DNA of 64,000 nt from UMGS902 sp045580835 (GTDB taxonomy: Bacteria > Bacillota > Clostridia > Oscillospirales > CAG-272). How positions within the stretch are numbered: position 1 is the first letter of the stretch; every line of letters begins with the position of its first letter. Shown here one piece after another: positions 24,835 through 33,679 of the stretch. The notes beneath the pieces were generated by a model, which worked only from the letters and a program-made list of their open reading frames with translations, did no database searches and had not been told where the DNA came from. The stretch spans positions 47,212 through 111,211 of the forward strand of contig JAZNOM010000030.1 of the NCBI GenBank assembly GCA_045580835.1, read 5' to 3'. Both the position numbers and the translations under genes were made by a program.

Positions 24835-25080
24835 TTGAAAATTTACAAACCGGATGGCAGATGTAATATTTCAGGCGACAGAATTCGTGAAGCACGAGAT
24901 AAACTAAAGATTTCACAAGAACAACTCGCGGCTAAAATTCAATTAGAGGGACTAAGTATAACACAAAAAGCTATAAGTCGAATTGAGACAGGTGAAAGAG
25001 TTGTAGCAGACTATGAACTTCCCTATTTTGCCGATGCACTTAATGTTTCGGTTTTATTTCTTTTGGATATTATTTCATAG
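24835..25080 (+). CDS. Small Xre-type helix-turn-helix regulator
   Basis: 81 aa from a TTG codon at 24835, fixed by AGGAGG 6 nt upstream. The HTH_3 domain covers most of the protein: IREARDKLKISQEQLAAKIQ, then LSITQKAISRIETGERVVAD and LPYFADALNVSVLFLLDI. It is a single-domain DNA-binding protein with no visible sensor. It stands alone and has a strong terminator shared with the end of the pur operon. Target unknown. Confidence 0.85.
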   Translation: MKIYKPDGRCNISGDRIREARDKLKISQEQLAAKIQLEGLSITQKAISRIETGERVVADYELPYFADALNVSVLFLLDIIS

Positions 25081-25083
25081 TAT

Positions 25084-25117
25084 AAAACAAGCCGCCATAA
25101 AAGGCGGCTTGTTTTTT
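25084..25117. terminator. Bidirectional terminator between the HTH gene and purL
   Basis: A 13-bp stem (aaaacaagccgcc / ggcggcttgtttt) with a 6-nt loop lies between the convergent stops at 25080 and 25121. It ends the long pur operon on the minus strand. Confidence 0.9.
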
Positions 25118-25120
25118 TAA

Positions 25121-28100
25121 TTAGTTATTCTTGAAATACTTAACTGCGGATTTGAACATCTTGATATCATATTCGCCGGGGACATTTTTATAAAGACCCG
25201 CACCGATACGCTCGCTGTGTCCCATCTTACCAAATACTCTACCATCAGGCGACGTAATGCCCTCAATTGCGTACATAGAGCCATTGGGGTTGAAATGAAC
25301 ATCATTAGTGGCATTGTCATTAAGGTCAACATACTGGGTTGAGATCTGACCGTTTTCAGCAAGTTTTTTGATAAGTGCTTCGTCAGCGACAAATCTACCT
25401 TCACCATGTGAAATCGGGACACTGTAAACCTCGCCAACTTCTGTAAGTGCGAGCCAAGGCGACTTATTGGAAGCTATACGTGTGCGAACAATGCGCGACT
25501 GGTGACGTGCAATAGTATTAAAGGTCAAAGTAGGACAATTCTCGTCAGTGTCGATAATCTTGCCGTACGGAACAAGACCAAGCTTGATGAGAGCCTGGAA
25601 ACCATTACAGATACCGCAAATCAAACCGTCGCGTTTGTCCAGCAGTTCGGTTACGCCTTCCTTAATTTCAGCATTGCGGAAAAATGCAGTAATAAACTTA
25701 CCGCTTCCGTCAGGCTCATCACCGCCGGAGAATCCACCGGGAATGAATATCATCTGCGACTCTTTAAGTTTATTTGCAAATGTCTCCACGCTCTTGCGGA
25801 TACCATCAGCAGAAAGGTTATTGACTACAAAAATCTCTGCTTCTGCACCTGCGGCGCGAACGGCCTTTGCGCTATCAAATTCACAGTTTGTGCCGGGGAA
25901 TGCAGGGATAAGCACCCGTGGCTTTGCAACCTTAATAGCGGGCGCAACACGCTCGGTAGTTTTGAAATTAAAGTTGCAAACAGGCGCATCAGAAGTAGGA
26001 ATATTACAACTGAATACACTTTCAAGCTTATTCTCGTAAATGTCAAGAATTTCAGCAAGGTCAAGTGCTTCATCGCCCAGGGTTATCTTACCGTCATTGG
26101 TAACAGTACCTATCCAAAGAGCATCTTCGATATCTTCGGTTGCCTCAACAACAAAGCTAGCATAAGAGTAATCAAAAATTTCTTTCACACAAATGTTTTC
26201 ATATTTAAAACCAAGTGCGTTACCGAAGCACATTTTCATTACCGCCTCAGCGATGCCGCCCATACCGGGAGTATAAGCAGAAACTGCCTTGCCATTGCGA
26301 AGAAGGTCAGTTACCTTGTTAAACACCTTTACAAGAGACTCGGTCTTGGGTAATCTGTTCTCATCATATTCAGGCGCAATAACGTAAACCTTATTACCTG
26401 CCTTTTTAAACTCGGGAGAAACAACATTTTTAACTTTGTCGGTAGTAACAGCGAAAGAAACAAGCGTAGGAGGTACATCAAGATCCTCAAACGAACCACT
26501 CATAGAGTCCTTGCCGCCGATAGAACCAATACCAAGCTCCTTTTGGGCTTCAAATGAACCGAGAAGTGCCGCAAGCGGCTTGCCCCAACGCTTTGAATCC
26601 TTACCGAGCTTTTCAAAATACTCCTGGAAGGTAAGATATACATCCTCAAATGACGCACCTGTGGCTATAAGCTTTGAAACAGACTCAACAACTGCAAGAT
26701 ATGCACCGTGATAGGGGCTCTTTTCTGTAATAAAAGGATTGTAACCCCAGGACATAAATGAGCAATCATCTGTTTCCTGCTTTTCGACAGAAACCTTCTG
26801 AACCATTGCCTGAATAGGTGTAAGCTGATACTTACCGCCGAAAGGCATAAGCACAGTGCCCGCACCGATTGTAGAGTCAAAACGCTCGGAAAGACCACGC
26901 TTTGAGCAAATGTTAAGGTCGTCTGCAAGTGCTTTATAGTTTTCTACAAAACCACCGCTTACTTCCTTGGCATAAGATTTGGGAGCTACAGGAGTGACGC
27001 TAATATGCTTCTCCGCACCATTAGAGTTCAAAAATTCACGGCTTATGTCGACAATCTTCTTACCGTTCCAGTGCATAACAAGACGTTCTTCAGCCTGAAC
27101 TTCAGCAACTTTGCATGCCTGAAGGTTCTCACTCTTTGCAAGTTCAAGGAATCTGTCAAGATTTTCAGGCTCGATAACCACTGCCATTCGCTCTTGAGAT
27201 TCACTGATTGCAAGTTCTGTGCCGTCAAGACCTTCGTACTTTTTGGGAACCGCATTAAGGTCAATAACAAGACCGTCTGCAAGCTCACCGATTGCAACCG
27301 AAACACCGCCTGCACCAAAGTCATTACAACGCTTGATCATGCGGCATGCTTCTGCATTGCGGAAAAGGCGCTGGAGCTTTCTTTCTTCAGGAGCATTACC
27401 TTTTTGTACCCCGGCACCGCAGGACTCAACAGAGTGAGCATTGTGTGCCTTGGAAGAACCGGTTGCGCCGCCGATGCCGTCGCGACCGGTGCTGCCGCCG
27501 AGAAGAATTACGATGTCACCGGGAGCTGGACGCTCTCTACGTACATTTGCAGCAGGAGCCGCCGCAACAACCGCACCAATTTCCATTCGTTTTGCAGCAT
27601 AACCGTCATGATAAATTTCATCAACGATACCGGTAGCAAGACCAATCTGGTTGCCGTATGAAGAATAACCTGCCGCTGCGGTAGTAACAATCTTTCTCTG
27701 CGGAAGCTTACCTTTGATTGTTTCGCTAACCGGCTTCAAGGGATTTGCAGCACCGGTAACACGCATTGCGCCGTAAACATACGAACGACCTGAAAGAGGG
27801 TCGCGGATAGCGCCACCAATACAAGTAGCGGCACCGCCGAAAGGCTCGATTTCGGTAGGATGATTATGTGTTTCGTTCTTAAAAAGAAGAAGCCAGGGCT
27901 CACTATTTCCGTCTACATCAATATTAATTTTAACAGTGCAAGCGTTGATTTCTTCGGACTCATCAAGTTTATCAAGCTTTCCGTGCTTTTTAAGATACTT
28001 TACAGCGACAGTAGCGAGATCCATAAGGCAGATAGGCTTGGTTCTGCCGAGTTCCTTACGAACCGCAATATAATCCTCGTATGATTTTTGAAGAAGTTCG

Positions 28101-28813
28101 TCTTCAAATTTAACATCGTCAATAATAGTCTGGAATGTTGTGTGACGACAATGGTCAGACCAATAAGTATCAATCATACGGATTTCTGTAATTGTAGGAT
28201 CGCGCTTTTCGCTAATAAAATAATTCTGACAAAAAGCGATGTCCGCCTCGTCCATTGCAAGACCATAGTCGCTGACGAACTTTGAAAGACCATCTTTGTC
28301 AAGCAAAGTAAAGCCGTCAAGAGTTTTAACCTCAGTGGGAACAGTATACTGCATCTCAAGAGTATCAGGCTTGTCCAGCACTGCTTCACGAGCTTCTACC
28401 GGGTTAATTACATACTTTTTAATTTCCGCTACCTGACCGTCAGTAAGCGCACCGTAAAGTGCATACACTTTCGCAGTGCGGACTCTCGGACGATCGCCTT
28501 GAGAAATAATCTGAATACACTGTGCTGCAGAATCCGCACGCTGATCAAACTGTCCGGGGAGATACTCAACAGCAAATACTGTTGCATCTTCAAGAGAAAG
28601 CTCATCGTAAATATTATCTACCTGCGGTTCGGAGAATACAGTACCTTTCGCATAGTCAAAAAGCTCTGCAGTTATATTATCTGCATCATAACGATTTATA
28701 ACTCTAACTTCGTTAAGCGCAGTAATACCAAGGAGTGAACGGGCGTCGGAAAGAAGCGATTTTGCCTCATTGGCGTGTTCTTTTTTCTTTTCTACATAAA
28801 CTCTAAATACCAT
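25121..28813 (-). CDS. purL: Phosphoribosylformylglycinamidine synthase, single-chain
   Basis: 1230 aa. It converts FGAR, glutamine and ATP to FGAM. The synthetase part comes first (LFKNETHNHPTEIEPFGGAA, GASGSSKAHN-like GGATGSSKAHNAHSV). The last 250 residues are the glutaminase (PurQ-like) domain: PAFPGTNCEFDSAKAV, the nucleophile elbow GICNGFQALIKLG and SHGEGRF. The length and the divergence from E. coli PurL fit the clostridial single-chain type (TIGR01857-like), which does not need PurS or a separate PurQ. Last gene of the pur operon, 1 bp after purD. Confidence 0.97.
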   Translation of the reverse strand: MVFRVYVEKKKEHANEAKSLLSDARSLLGITALNEVRVINRYDADNITAELFDYAKGTVFSEPQVDNIYDELSLEDATVFAVEYLPGQFDQRADSAAQCIQIISQGDRPRVRTAKVYALYGALTDGQVAEIKKYVINPVEAREAVLDKPDTLEMQYTVPTEVKTLDGFTLLDKDGLSKFVSDYGLAMDEADIAFCQNYFISEKRDPTITEIRMIDTYWSDHCRHTTFQTIIDDVKFEDELLQKSYEDYIAVRKELGRTKPICLMDLATVAVKYLKKHGKLDKLDESEEINACTVKINIDVDGNSEPWLLLFKNETHNHPTEIEPFGGAATCIGGAIRDPLSGRSYVYGAMRVTGAANPLKPVSETIKGKLPQRKIVTTAAAGYSSYGNQIGLATGIVDEIYHDGYAAKRMEIGAVVAAAPAANVRRERPAPGDIVILLGGSTGRDGIGGATGSSKAHNAHSVESCGAGVQKGNAPEERKLQRLFRNAEACRMIKRCNDFGAGGVSVAIGELADGLVIDLNAVPKKYEGLDGTELAISESQERMAVVIEPENLDRFLELAKSENLQACKVAEVQAEERLVMHWNGKKIVDISREFLNSNGAEKHISVTPVAPKSYAKEVSGGFVENYKALADDLNICSKRGLSERFDSTIGAGTVLMPFGGKYQLTPIQAMVQKVSVEKQETDDCSFMSWGYNPFITEKSPYHGAYLAVVESVSKLIATGASFEDVYLTFQEYFEKLGKDSKRWGKPLAALLGSFEAQKELGIGSIGGKDSMSGSFEDLDVPPTLVSFAVTTDKVKNVVSPEFKKAGNKVYVIAPEYDENRLPKTESLVKVFNKVTDLLRNGKAVSAYTPGMGGIAEAVMKMCFGNALGFKYENICVKEIFDYSYASFVVEATEDIEDALWIGTVTNDGKITLGDEALDLAEILDIYENKLESVFSCNIPTSDAPVCNFNFKTTERVAPAIKVAKPRVLIPAFPGTNCEFDSAKAVRAAGAEAEIFVVNNLSADGIRKSVETFANKLKESQMIFIPGGFSGGDEPDGSGKFITAFFRNAEIKEGVTELLDKRDGLICGICNGFQALIKLGLVPYGKIIDTDENCPTLTFNTIARHQSRIVRTRIASNKSPWLALTEVGEVYSVPISHGEGRFVADEALIKKLAENGQISTQYVDLNDNATNDVHFNPNGSMYAIEGITSPDGRVFGKMGHSERIGAGLYKNVPGEYDIKMFKSAVKYFKNN

Positions 28814-28814
28814 T

Positions 28815-30083
28815 TCAGCACTCCTTTGCTTTCATTGCTCGTGCGCCAATGTCATGGCGATAAAAAGCGTTATCAAAATGAATCTTATCAACAAGGCTAT
28901 AAGCCGCCTTGATTGCATCTTCAAGTGTACTCTCAACCGCGGTTGCGCCAAGAACTCTGCCGCCACTGGTAACAAGTTTGCCGTCTTTAATAGCAGCACC
29001 AGCTACATATACATTGTTGCTGATTTCAGCAGGGATTGAAAGTTCAAAGCCCTTGTCATAGTTTGTTGGATATCCTTTGGATGCCATAACTACACAGCAC
29101 GCATTCTTATCGGAGAATTTAACTTCTGTTTCTGCAAGTTTTCCGTCAGTAACAGCACGCATTACAGTAAGAAGGTCACTCTCAAGGAGCGGTAGCACAA
29201 CCTGTGTTTCAGGATCACCAAAACGACAGTTATACTCGATAACCTTCGGACCTTTAGGAGTTAGAATAAGTCCAAAGTAAAGGCAACCTTTAAAAGTACG
29301 TCCTTCAGCATTCATCGCGTCGATGGTAGGCTTGAAGATCGTCTTCATGCAAATGTCTGCAATCTCATCTGTATAGTAAGGGTTGGGCGCAACAGTACCC
29401 ATGCCGCCGGTATTGAGACCGGTGTCATTATCTCCTGCACGCTTGTGATCCATTGAAGAAATCATCGGAACAACAACCTTGCCGTCGGTGAACGAAAGCA
29501 CGGACACTTCTGGACCGGTGAGGAATTCTTCAATAACGACTCTATCGCCGCTCTTGCCAAAAACCTTATCCTGCATCATGGACTTAACTGCATCCTTTGC
29601 ATCCTCACGTGTTTCAGCAATAACTACACCTTTGCCAAGCGCAAGACCGTCTGCTTTGATAACAGTTGGAATTGGAGCTGTGTCAAGATAATTGAGTGCA
29701 GAGTCCATATCGGTAAACACTTCGTATGTAGCAGTAGGAATACCGTATTTCTTCATAAGATCCTTTGAAAAGACCTTGCTTCCCTCAATAATTGCTGCGT
29801 TTGCGCGCGGTCCAAAGCAAGGTATTCCCTTTTCTTCAAGCGCGTCAACCGCACCTAAAACGAGCGGATCGTCAGGAGCAACGATTGCGTAGTCAATCCT
29901 ATTTTCAACAGCAAATTTTACAATACCGTCGATATCTTTTGCACCGATGTCTACACAAGTAGCGTCAGCGGCGATGCCGCCATTCCCGGGAAGTGCATAG
30001 ATTTCGGTAACATCTTTATTCTCTTTGATTTTCTTGATGATGGCATGCTCTCTGCCGCCACCGCCAACGACTAAAACTCTCAT
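28815..30083 (-). CDS. purD: Phosphoribosylamine-glycine ligase
   Basis: 422 aa, normal length. An ATP-grasp enzyme joining phosphoribosylamine and glycine to GAR. The N-terminus is MRVLVVGGGGREHAIIKKI; further motifs are DGLALGKGVVI, SSMDHKRAGDNDTGLNTGGM and IEYNCRFGDPETQVVLPLL. GGAGG precedes the start by 5 nt. It is nearly contiguous with purL. Confidence 0.97.
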   Translation of the reverse strand: MRVLVVGGGGREHAIIKKIKENKDVTEIYALPGNGGIAADATCVDIGAKDIDGIVKFAVENRIDYAIVAPDDPLVLGAVDALEEKGIPCFGPRANAAIIEGSKVFSKDLMKKYGIPTATYEVFTDMDSALNYLDTAPIPTVIKADGLALGKGVVIAETREDAKDAVKSMMQDKVFGKSGDRVVIEEFLTGPEVSVLSFTDGKVVVPMISSMDHKRAGDNDTGLNTGGMGTVAPNPYYTDEIADICMKTIFKPTIDAMNAEGRTFKGCLYFGLILTPKGPKVIEYNCRFGDPETQVVLPLLESDLLTVMRAVTDGKLAETEVKFSDKNACCVVMASKGYPTNYDKGFELSIPAEISNNVYVAGAAIKDGKLVTSGGRVLGATAVESTLEDAIKAAYSLVDKIHFDNAFYRHDIGARAMKAKEC

Positions 30084-30098
30084 TTTGCCTCCAAAGAA

Positions 30099-31283
30099 TT
30101 AATGATGGAACAATCGCATTTTTGTAAATGCCATTACCATACCGTACTTGTCAGCACATTCAATAACAAGGTCGTCACGAATAGAACCGCCGGGCTCTGC
30201 AATGTACTTTACACCGCTACGCTTTGCACGCTCAATATTATCGCTGAACGGGAAGAACGCATCAGAGCCGAGGGCTACGCCGTCAATACCGTCAAGGTAT
30301 GCGCGGATTTCGTCATCGGTGAGAGGCTCGGGCTGCTCGGTAAAATAACGCTGCCATATACCATCTGCACATACATCCTCTTCGTTACGGTTGATATAAC
30401 CGTCAATAACATTATCTCTGTCAGGTCTGCCAAGCTCACTCTTAAAAGGAAGGGCAAGCACTTTCTCGTGCTGACGGAGGAACCAAGTGTCTGCTTTTGT
30501 ACCTGCAAGGCGTGTGCAGTGAATTCTAGACTGCTGACCTGCACCAACACCGATAGCCTGACCATCCACAGCATAGCAAACAGAGTTTGACTGTGTATAT
30601 TTAAGAGTAATAAGTGCGATTATAAGGTCACGAACAGCACTCTCGGGCATATCCTTGTTTGCAGTAACGATTTCAGTAAGAAGCGCGGGATTGATTTCAA
30701 AATTGTTTCTTCCCTGCTCAAATGTAATTCCATAAACCTGCTTGTGCTCAATTTCAGCGGGCACATAATTCGGATCAATTTTAACAATATTATAGTTGCC
30801 GTTTCTCTTTGATTTCAGAATTTCAAGAGCTTCAGGCTCGTATCCCGGAGCGATAATACCGTCAGAAACTTCGCGCTTGATAAGCTTTGCGGTTGTAACA
30901 TCGCAAACGTCCGAAAGTGCTACCCAGTCACCAAAAGAACACATTCTGTCGGTACCTCTAGCTCTCGCATATGCACAAGCAAGCGGAGAAGCATCAAGAT
31001 CTGCAATATCATCAACAAAGCAAGCCTTCTTGAGTTTATCAGAAAGCGGAATACCAACTGCCGCCGAAGTAGGGCTTACATGCTTAAAAGAAGTAACCGC
31101 AGGAAGTCCGAGAGCCTCTTTGAGTTCCTTTACAAGCTGCCAACTGTTGAAAGCATCAAGGAAATTAATAAATCCGGGACGTCCGCAAAGGATTTCGATA
31201 GGAAGCTCGCTTCCGTCATGCATAAAAATTTTTGCAGGCTTTTGGTTGGGGTTACAACCGTATTTAAGTTCAAATTCTTTCAT
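30099..31283 (-). CDS. purH: AICAR transformylase (stand-alone PurH C-terminal domain type)
   Basis: 394 aa from the ATG at 31283; a GTG at 31295 overlaps the ribosome site. It formylates AICAR (ZMP) with 10-formyl-tetrahydrofolate. Only the AICARFT domain is present: LKYGCNPNQKPAKIF, then TSFKHVSPTSAAVG, YTQSNSVCYAVDGQAIGVGA, QQSRIHCTRLAG, DAFFPFSDNI and PGGSIRDD. The K-H pair of the transformylase site is in FKHVSP. The N-terminal IMP cyclohydrolase domain of ordinary PurH is absent, and that activity is assigned to the gene immediately upstream. Its substrate ZMP is the ligand of the leader riboswitch. Confidence 0.93.
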   Translation of the reverse strand: MKEFELKYGCNPNQKPAKIFMHDGSELPIEILCGRPGFINFLDAFNSWQLVKELKEALGLPAVTSFKHVSPTSAAVGIPLSDKLKKACFVDDIADLDASPLACAYARARGTDRMCSFGDWVALSDVCDVTTAKLIKREVSDGIIAPGYEPEALEILKSKRNGNYNIVKIDPNYVPAEIEHKQVYGITFEQGRNNFEINPALLTEIVTANKDMPESAVRDLIIALITLKYTQSNSVCYAVDGQAIGVGAGQQSRIHCTRLAGTKADTWFLRQHEKVLALPFKSELGRPDRDNVIDGYINRNEEDVCADGIWQRYFTEQPEPLTDDEIRAYLDGIDGVALGSDAFFPFSDNIERAKRSGVKYIAEPGGSIRDDLVIECADKYGMVMAFTKMRLFHH

Positions 31284-31291
31284 TTTGCACC

Positions 31292-32008
31292 TCACACGTT
31301 CTTGTTCACAATTCTTGTTTCGCTCTCACCGCTTGCGATGTCGATATATCTTACAAAGAGCGACACTTTGTTGTCCTCATTAAGGTTTGTCCAGATAAGG
31401 TTTGTAAGAGTATCAATGTCTACGTCAGGAAGCTCCAAAGTTTTCGGTTCGCCCTCAAACGAAGGAAGCGGATTGCCGTCACCGTTGTAGGTATGAATGA
31501 ATTTTGCCTTACCTGCTATAGGAGAAGAGTATGCGTATGTAAATCTTTCGCATGAGCTATCGTCACCCTCTGCGCTCTTCAAAATCGACATTGCAAAGTT
31601 CATATCGCCGTTTTCGCAATGAATGATACCGGAAATTCTTGGAGTAAAATTAGGTTTATCGTCCTCAAATTCGCGAGTGCGAAGTGCCTGCTCAAAGGTC
31701 ATCTGCTTGTCCATCAGGTCATAGATGGTGTCAGTCTGGTCTCCGTTGGTAACAATGGTCTTGTTACCAAGAACTCTAACCGGATAATAAATAATAAGAT
31801 GCGGGTCGGTCATCTTGGACTCATCGTATGCCTTTGTGCGCATAGCATCGCCTTCCGCTACAAATACACGGTTGCGGCTATTCTCGCTTCTGCCCATAAT
31901 AAAGTAAGCAGTGACAGCTTTTTTACCGTCTGCACTTTTACCGATGATAATACCTCTGCCATGATATGCAAGAGAGTTAAGCTCATTTGCAATTGATGAA
32001 ATCTTCAT
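31292..32008 (-). CDS. purO: Archaeal-type IMP cyclohydrolase (PurO family)
   Basis: 238 aa from the ATG at 32008 behind AAAGGGA. It matches the IMP_cyclohyd family known from archaea and some Clostridia: SLAYHGRGIIIGKSADGKKA, then VTAYFIMGRSENSRNRVF, TDPHLIIYYPVRV and VTNGDQTDTIYD. It closes FAICAR to IMP, the last step of the pathway. Its position directly before the stand-alone AICAR transformylase supports the role: together they replace bifunctional PurH. Confidence 0.88.
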   Translation of the reverse strand: MKISSIANELNSLAYHGRGIIIGKSADGKKAVTAYFIMGRSENSRNRVFVAEGDAMRTKAYDESKMTDPHLIIYYPVRVLGNKTIVTNGDQTDTIYDLMDKQMTFEQALRTREFEDDKPNFTPRISGIIHCENGDMNFAMSILKSAEGDDSSCERFTYAYSSPIAGKAKFIHTYNGDGNPLPSFEGEPKTLELPDVDIDTLTNLIWTNLNEDNKVSLFVRYIDIASGESETRIVNKNV

Positions 32009-32022
32009 TTTCAGTTCCCTTT

Positions 32023-32628
32023 CTACGCAAGTTCTTTGCAAACCTTTTCAACAGAGAGAGGAAGTATCTTCCACTCTGCAAGGCGCATTACTCTTTTTTG
32101 TAAAGTTTCAGGTGTATCGTTTTCTCGGATCGCAACTGCCTTTTGCATAATAATTTCGCCGCCGTCAGGCACCTCGTTTACAAAATGCACAGTTGCACCG
32201 GTAACTTTAACACCATAGTTAAGTGCCGCCTCATGTACGCGAAGGCCGTAAAAGCCCTCGCCGCAGAACGACGGAATAAGCGAAGGGTGCACGTTTATTA
32301 TTCGTTTCGGATATGTACTCGTAAATCTCTCGCTGAGGATAACCATAAACCCTGCAAGAACGATAACATCAATCTTGTTATCCTCTAAAAGAGTGATGAG
32401 GTTGTTTTCAAAAGCCCTCTGACTTCCGCCGAGCTCTTTTTTGGAAACCACCGCGGTTTTTATGCCGGCATTTTTTGCTCTTTCAAGCGCATAAGCCCCC
32501 GCATTATTTGAGATTACAAGTTCAAGCTTGCCGCTTTTTATGATACCTTTTTCCTGCGCATCAATCAAAGCCTGCAAATTTGTACCGCCGCCAGAAACTA
32601 AAACGGCAATTCGTTTTACCGCACTCAT
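32023..32628 (-). CDS. purN: GAR transformylase (folate-dependent)
   Basis: 201 aa. It transfers formyl from 10-formyl-tetrahydrofolate to GAR. The motifs are VLVSGGGTNLQALIDA, IISNNAGAYAL-like VISNNAGAYALERA, VLAGFMVILSERF, the catalytic INVHPSLIPSFCGEGFYG with H, and VTGATVHFVNEVPDGGEII with the downstream Asp. The start overlaps the purM stop by one base (TGATG). Confidence 0.96.
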   Translation of the reverse strand: MSAVKRIAVLVSGGGTNLQALIDAQEKGIIKSGKLELVISNNAGAYALERAKNAGIKTAVVSKKELGGSQRAFENNLITLLEDNKIDVIVLAGFMVILSERFTSTYPKRIINVHPSLIPSFCGEGFYGLRVHEAALNYGVKVTGATVHFVNEVPDGGEIIMQKAVAIRENDTPETLQKRVMRLAEWKILPLSVEKVCKELA

Positions 32629-33677
32629 CAGTAAAGCACCACGCCTTCGTCACCGCTGATAATCTCACCGATAACATATGCATCCTCACCGTTTTCGCGG
32701 AGAATTTCAAGTGCAGTTTCAACTTCAGCCGCAGGCACAACAATGCTCATGCCAACACCCATATTATATGTATTATACATATCACGCTCCGGAATATTTC
32801 CGGTCTTTGCAATCAGGTCAAAAATAGGAAGAACCTTTACTGCAGACTTGTCAATTCTAGCGGTGAATCCCTTGGGAATAGAGCGCGGAATATTTTCATA
32901 AAATCCGCCGCCGGTAATATGGCTTATACCCTTAACGGTTACTTTCTCGAGAAGTGCAAGTACGGATTTAACATAAATCTTGGTGGGAGTAAGCAAAGTT
33001 TCTGCAATGCTCTTGCCGCAAAGTGCATCACAAGGAACATACAAAGACTCGGGATTGTTATCAATATCAAATACCTTGCGAACAAGCGAAAAACCGTTGG
33101 AATGAACGCCGCTTGAAGCAAGAGCAATAACTACATCGCCATCTGCCATTTTTGTATTGTCTAAAATCTTCTTTTTGTCAACGATACCAACGGCAAAGCC
33201 GGCAAGGTCGTAATCCTCTTGAGGCATCATACCGGGATGCTCGGCAGTTTCACCGCCAATGAGTGCAGCACCCGATTGTACACAGCCCTCCGCGACGCCT
33301 CCAACTATAGAAGCAATCTTTTCAGGAATATTCTTGCCACATGCAATATAGTCAAGGAAGAAGAGCGGCTTTGCACCGACACAGATAATATCATTAACAC
33401 ACATTGCAACAGCGTCAATACCGATAGTATCGTGCTTGTCCATTAAAATTGCGAGCTTTACCTTGGTTCCGCAACCGTCTGTACCTGAAACAAGTACGGG
33501 CTCCTCCATACCTGCCACTGGCAAACCGAAACAACCGCCAAAGCCGCCTACATCGTCAAGGCAACCTGCGTTTTTAGTACGAGCGATGTGCTTTTTCATA
33601 AGCTCAACCGCTTTGTAGCCGGCAACGATATCAACACCGGCTGCTGCGTAACTTTCAGATTTAGATTGTGTACTCAT
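32628..33677 (-). CDS. purM: Phosphoribosylformylglycinamidine cyclo-ligase
   Basis: 349 aa from the ATG at 33677 (AAAGGA 6 nt upstream); the in-frame codon at 33710 lies inside purF and lacks support. It makes AIR from FGAM. Motifs: SYAAAGVDIVAGYKAVELM, VLVSGTDGCGTKVKLA, DTIGIDAVAMCVNDIICVGA, ALIGGETAEHPGM and ISHITGGGFYENIPR. The start lies just upstream of the purF stop region, with a 3-bp gap and tight packing. Confidence 0.97.
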   Translation of the reverse strand: MSTQSKSESYAAAGVDIVAGYKAVELMKKHIARTKNAGCLDDVGGFGGCFGLPVAGMEEPVLVSGTDGCGTKVKLAILMDKHDTIGIDAVAMCVNDIICVGAKPLFFLDYIACGKNIPEKIASIVGGVAEGCVQSGAALIGGETAEHPGMMPQEDYDLAGFAVGIVDKKKILDNTKMADGDVVIALASSGVHSNGFSLVRKVFDIDNNPESLYVPCDALCGKSIAETLLTPTKIYVKSVLALLEKVTVKGISHITGGGFYENIPRSIPKGFTARIDKSAVKVLPIFDLIAKTGNIPERDMYNTYNMGVGMSIVVPAAEVETALEILRENGEDAYVIGEIISGDEGVVLY

Positions 33678-33679
33678 TT

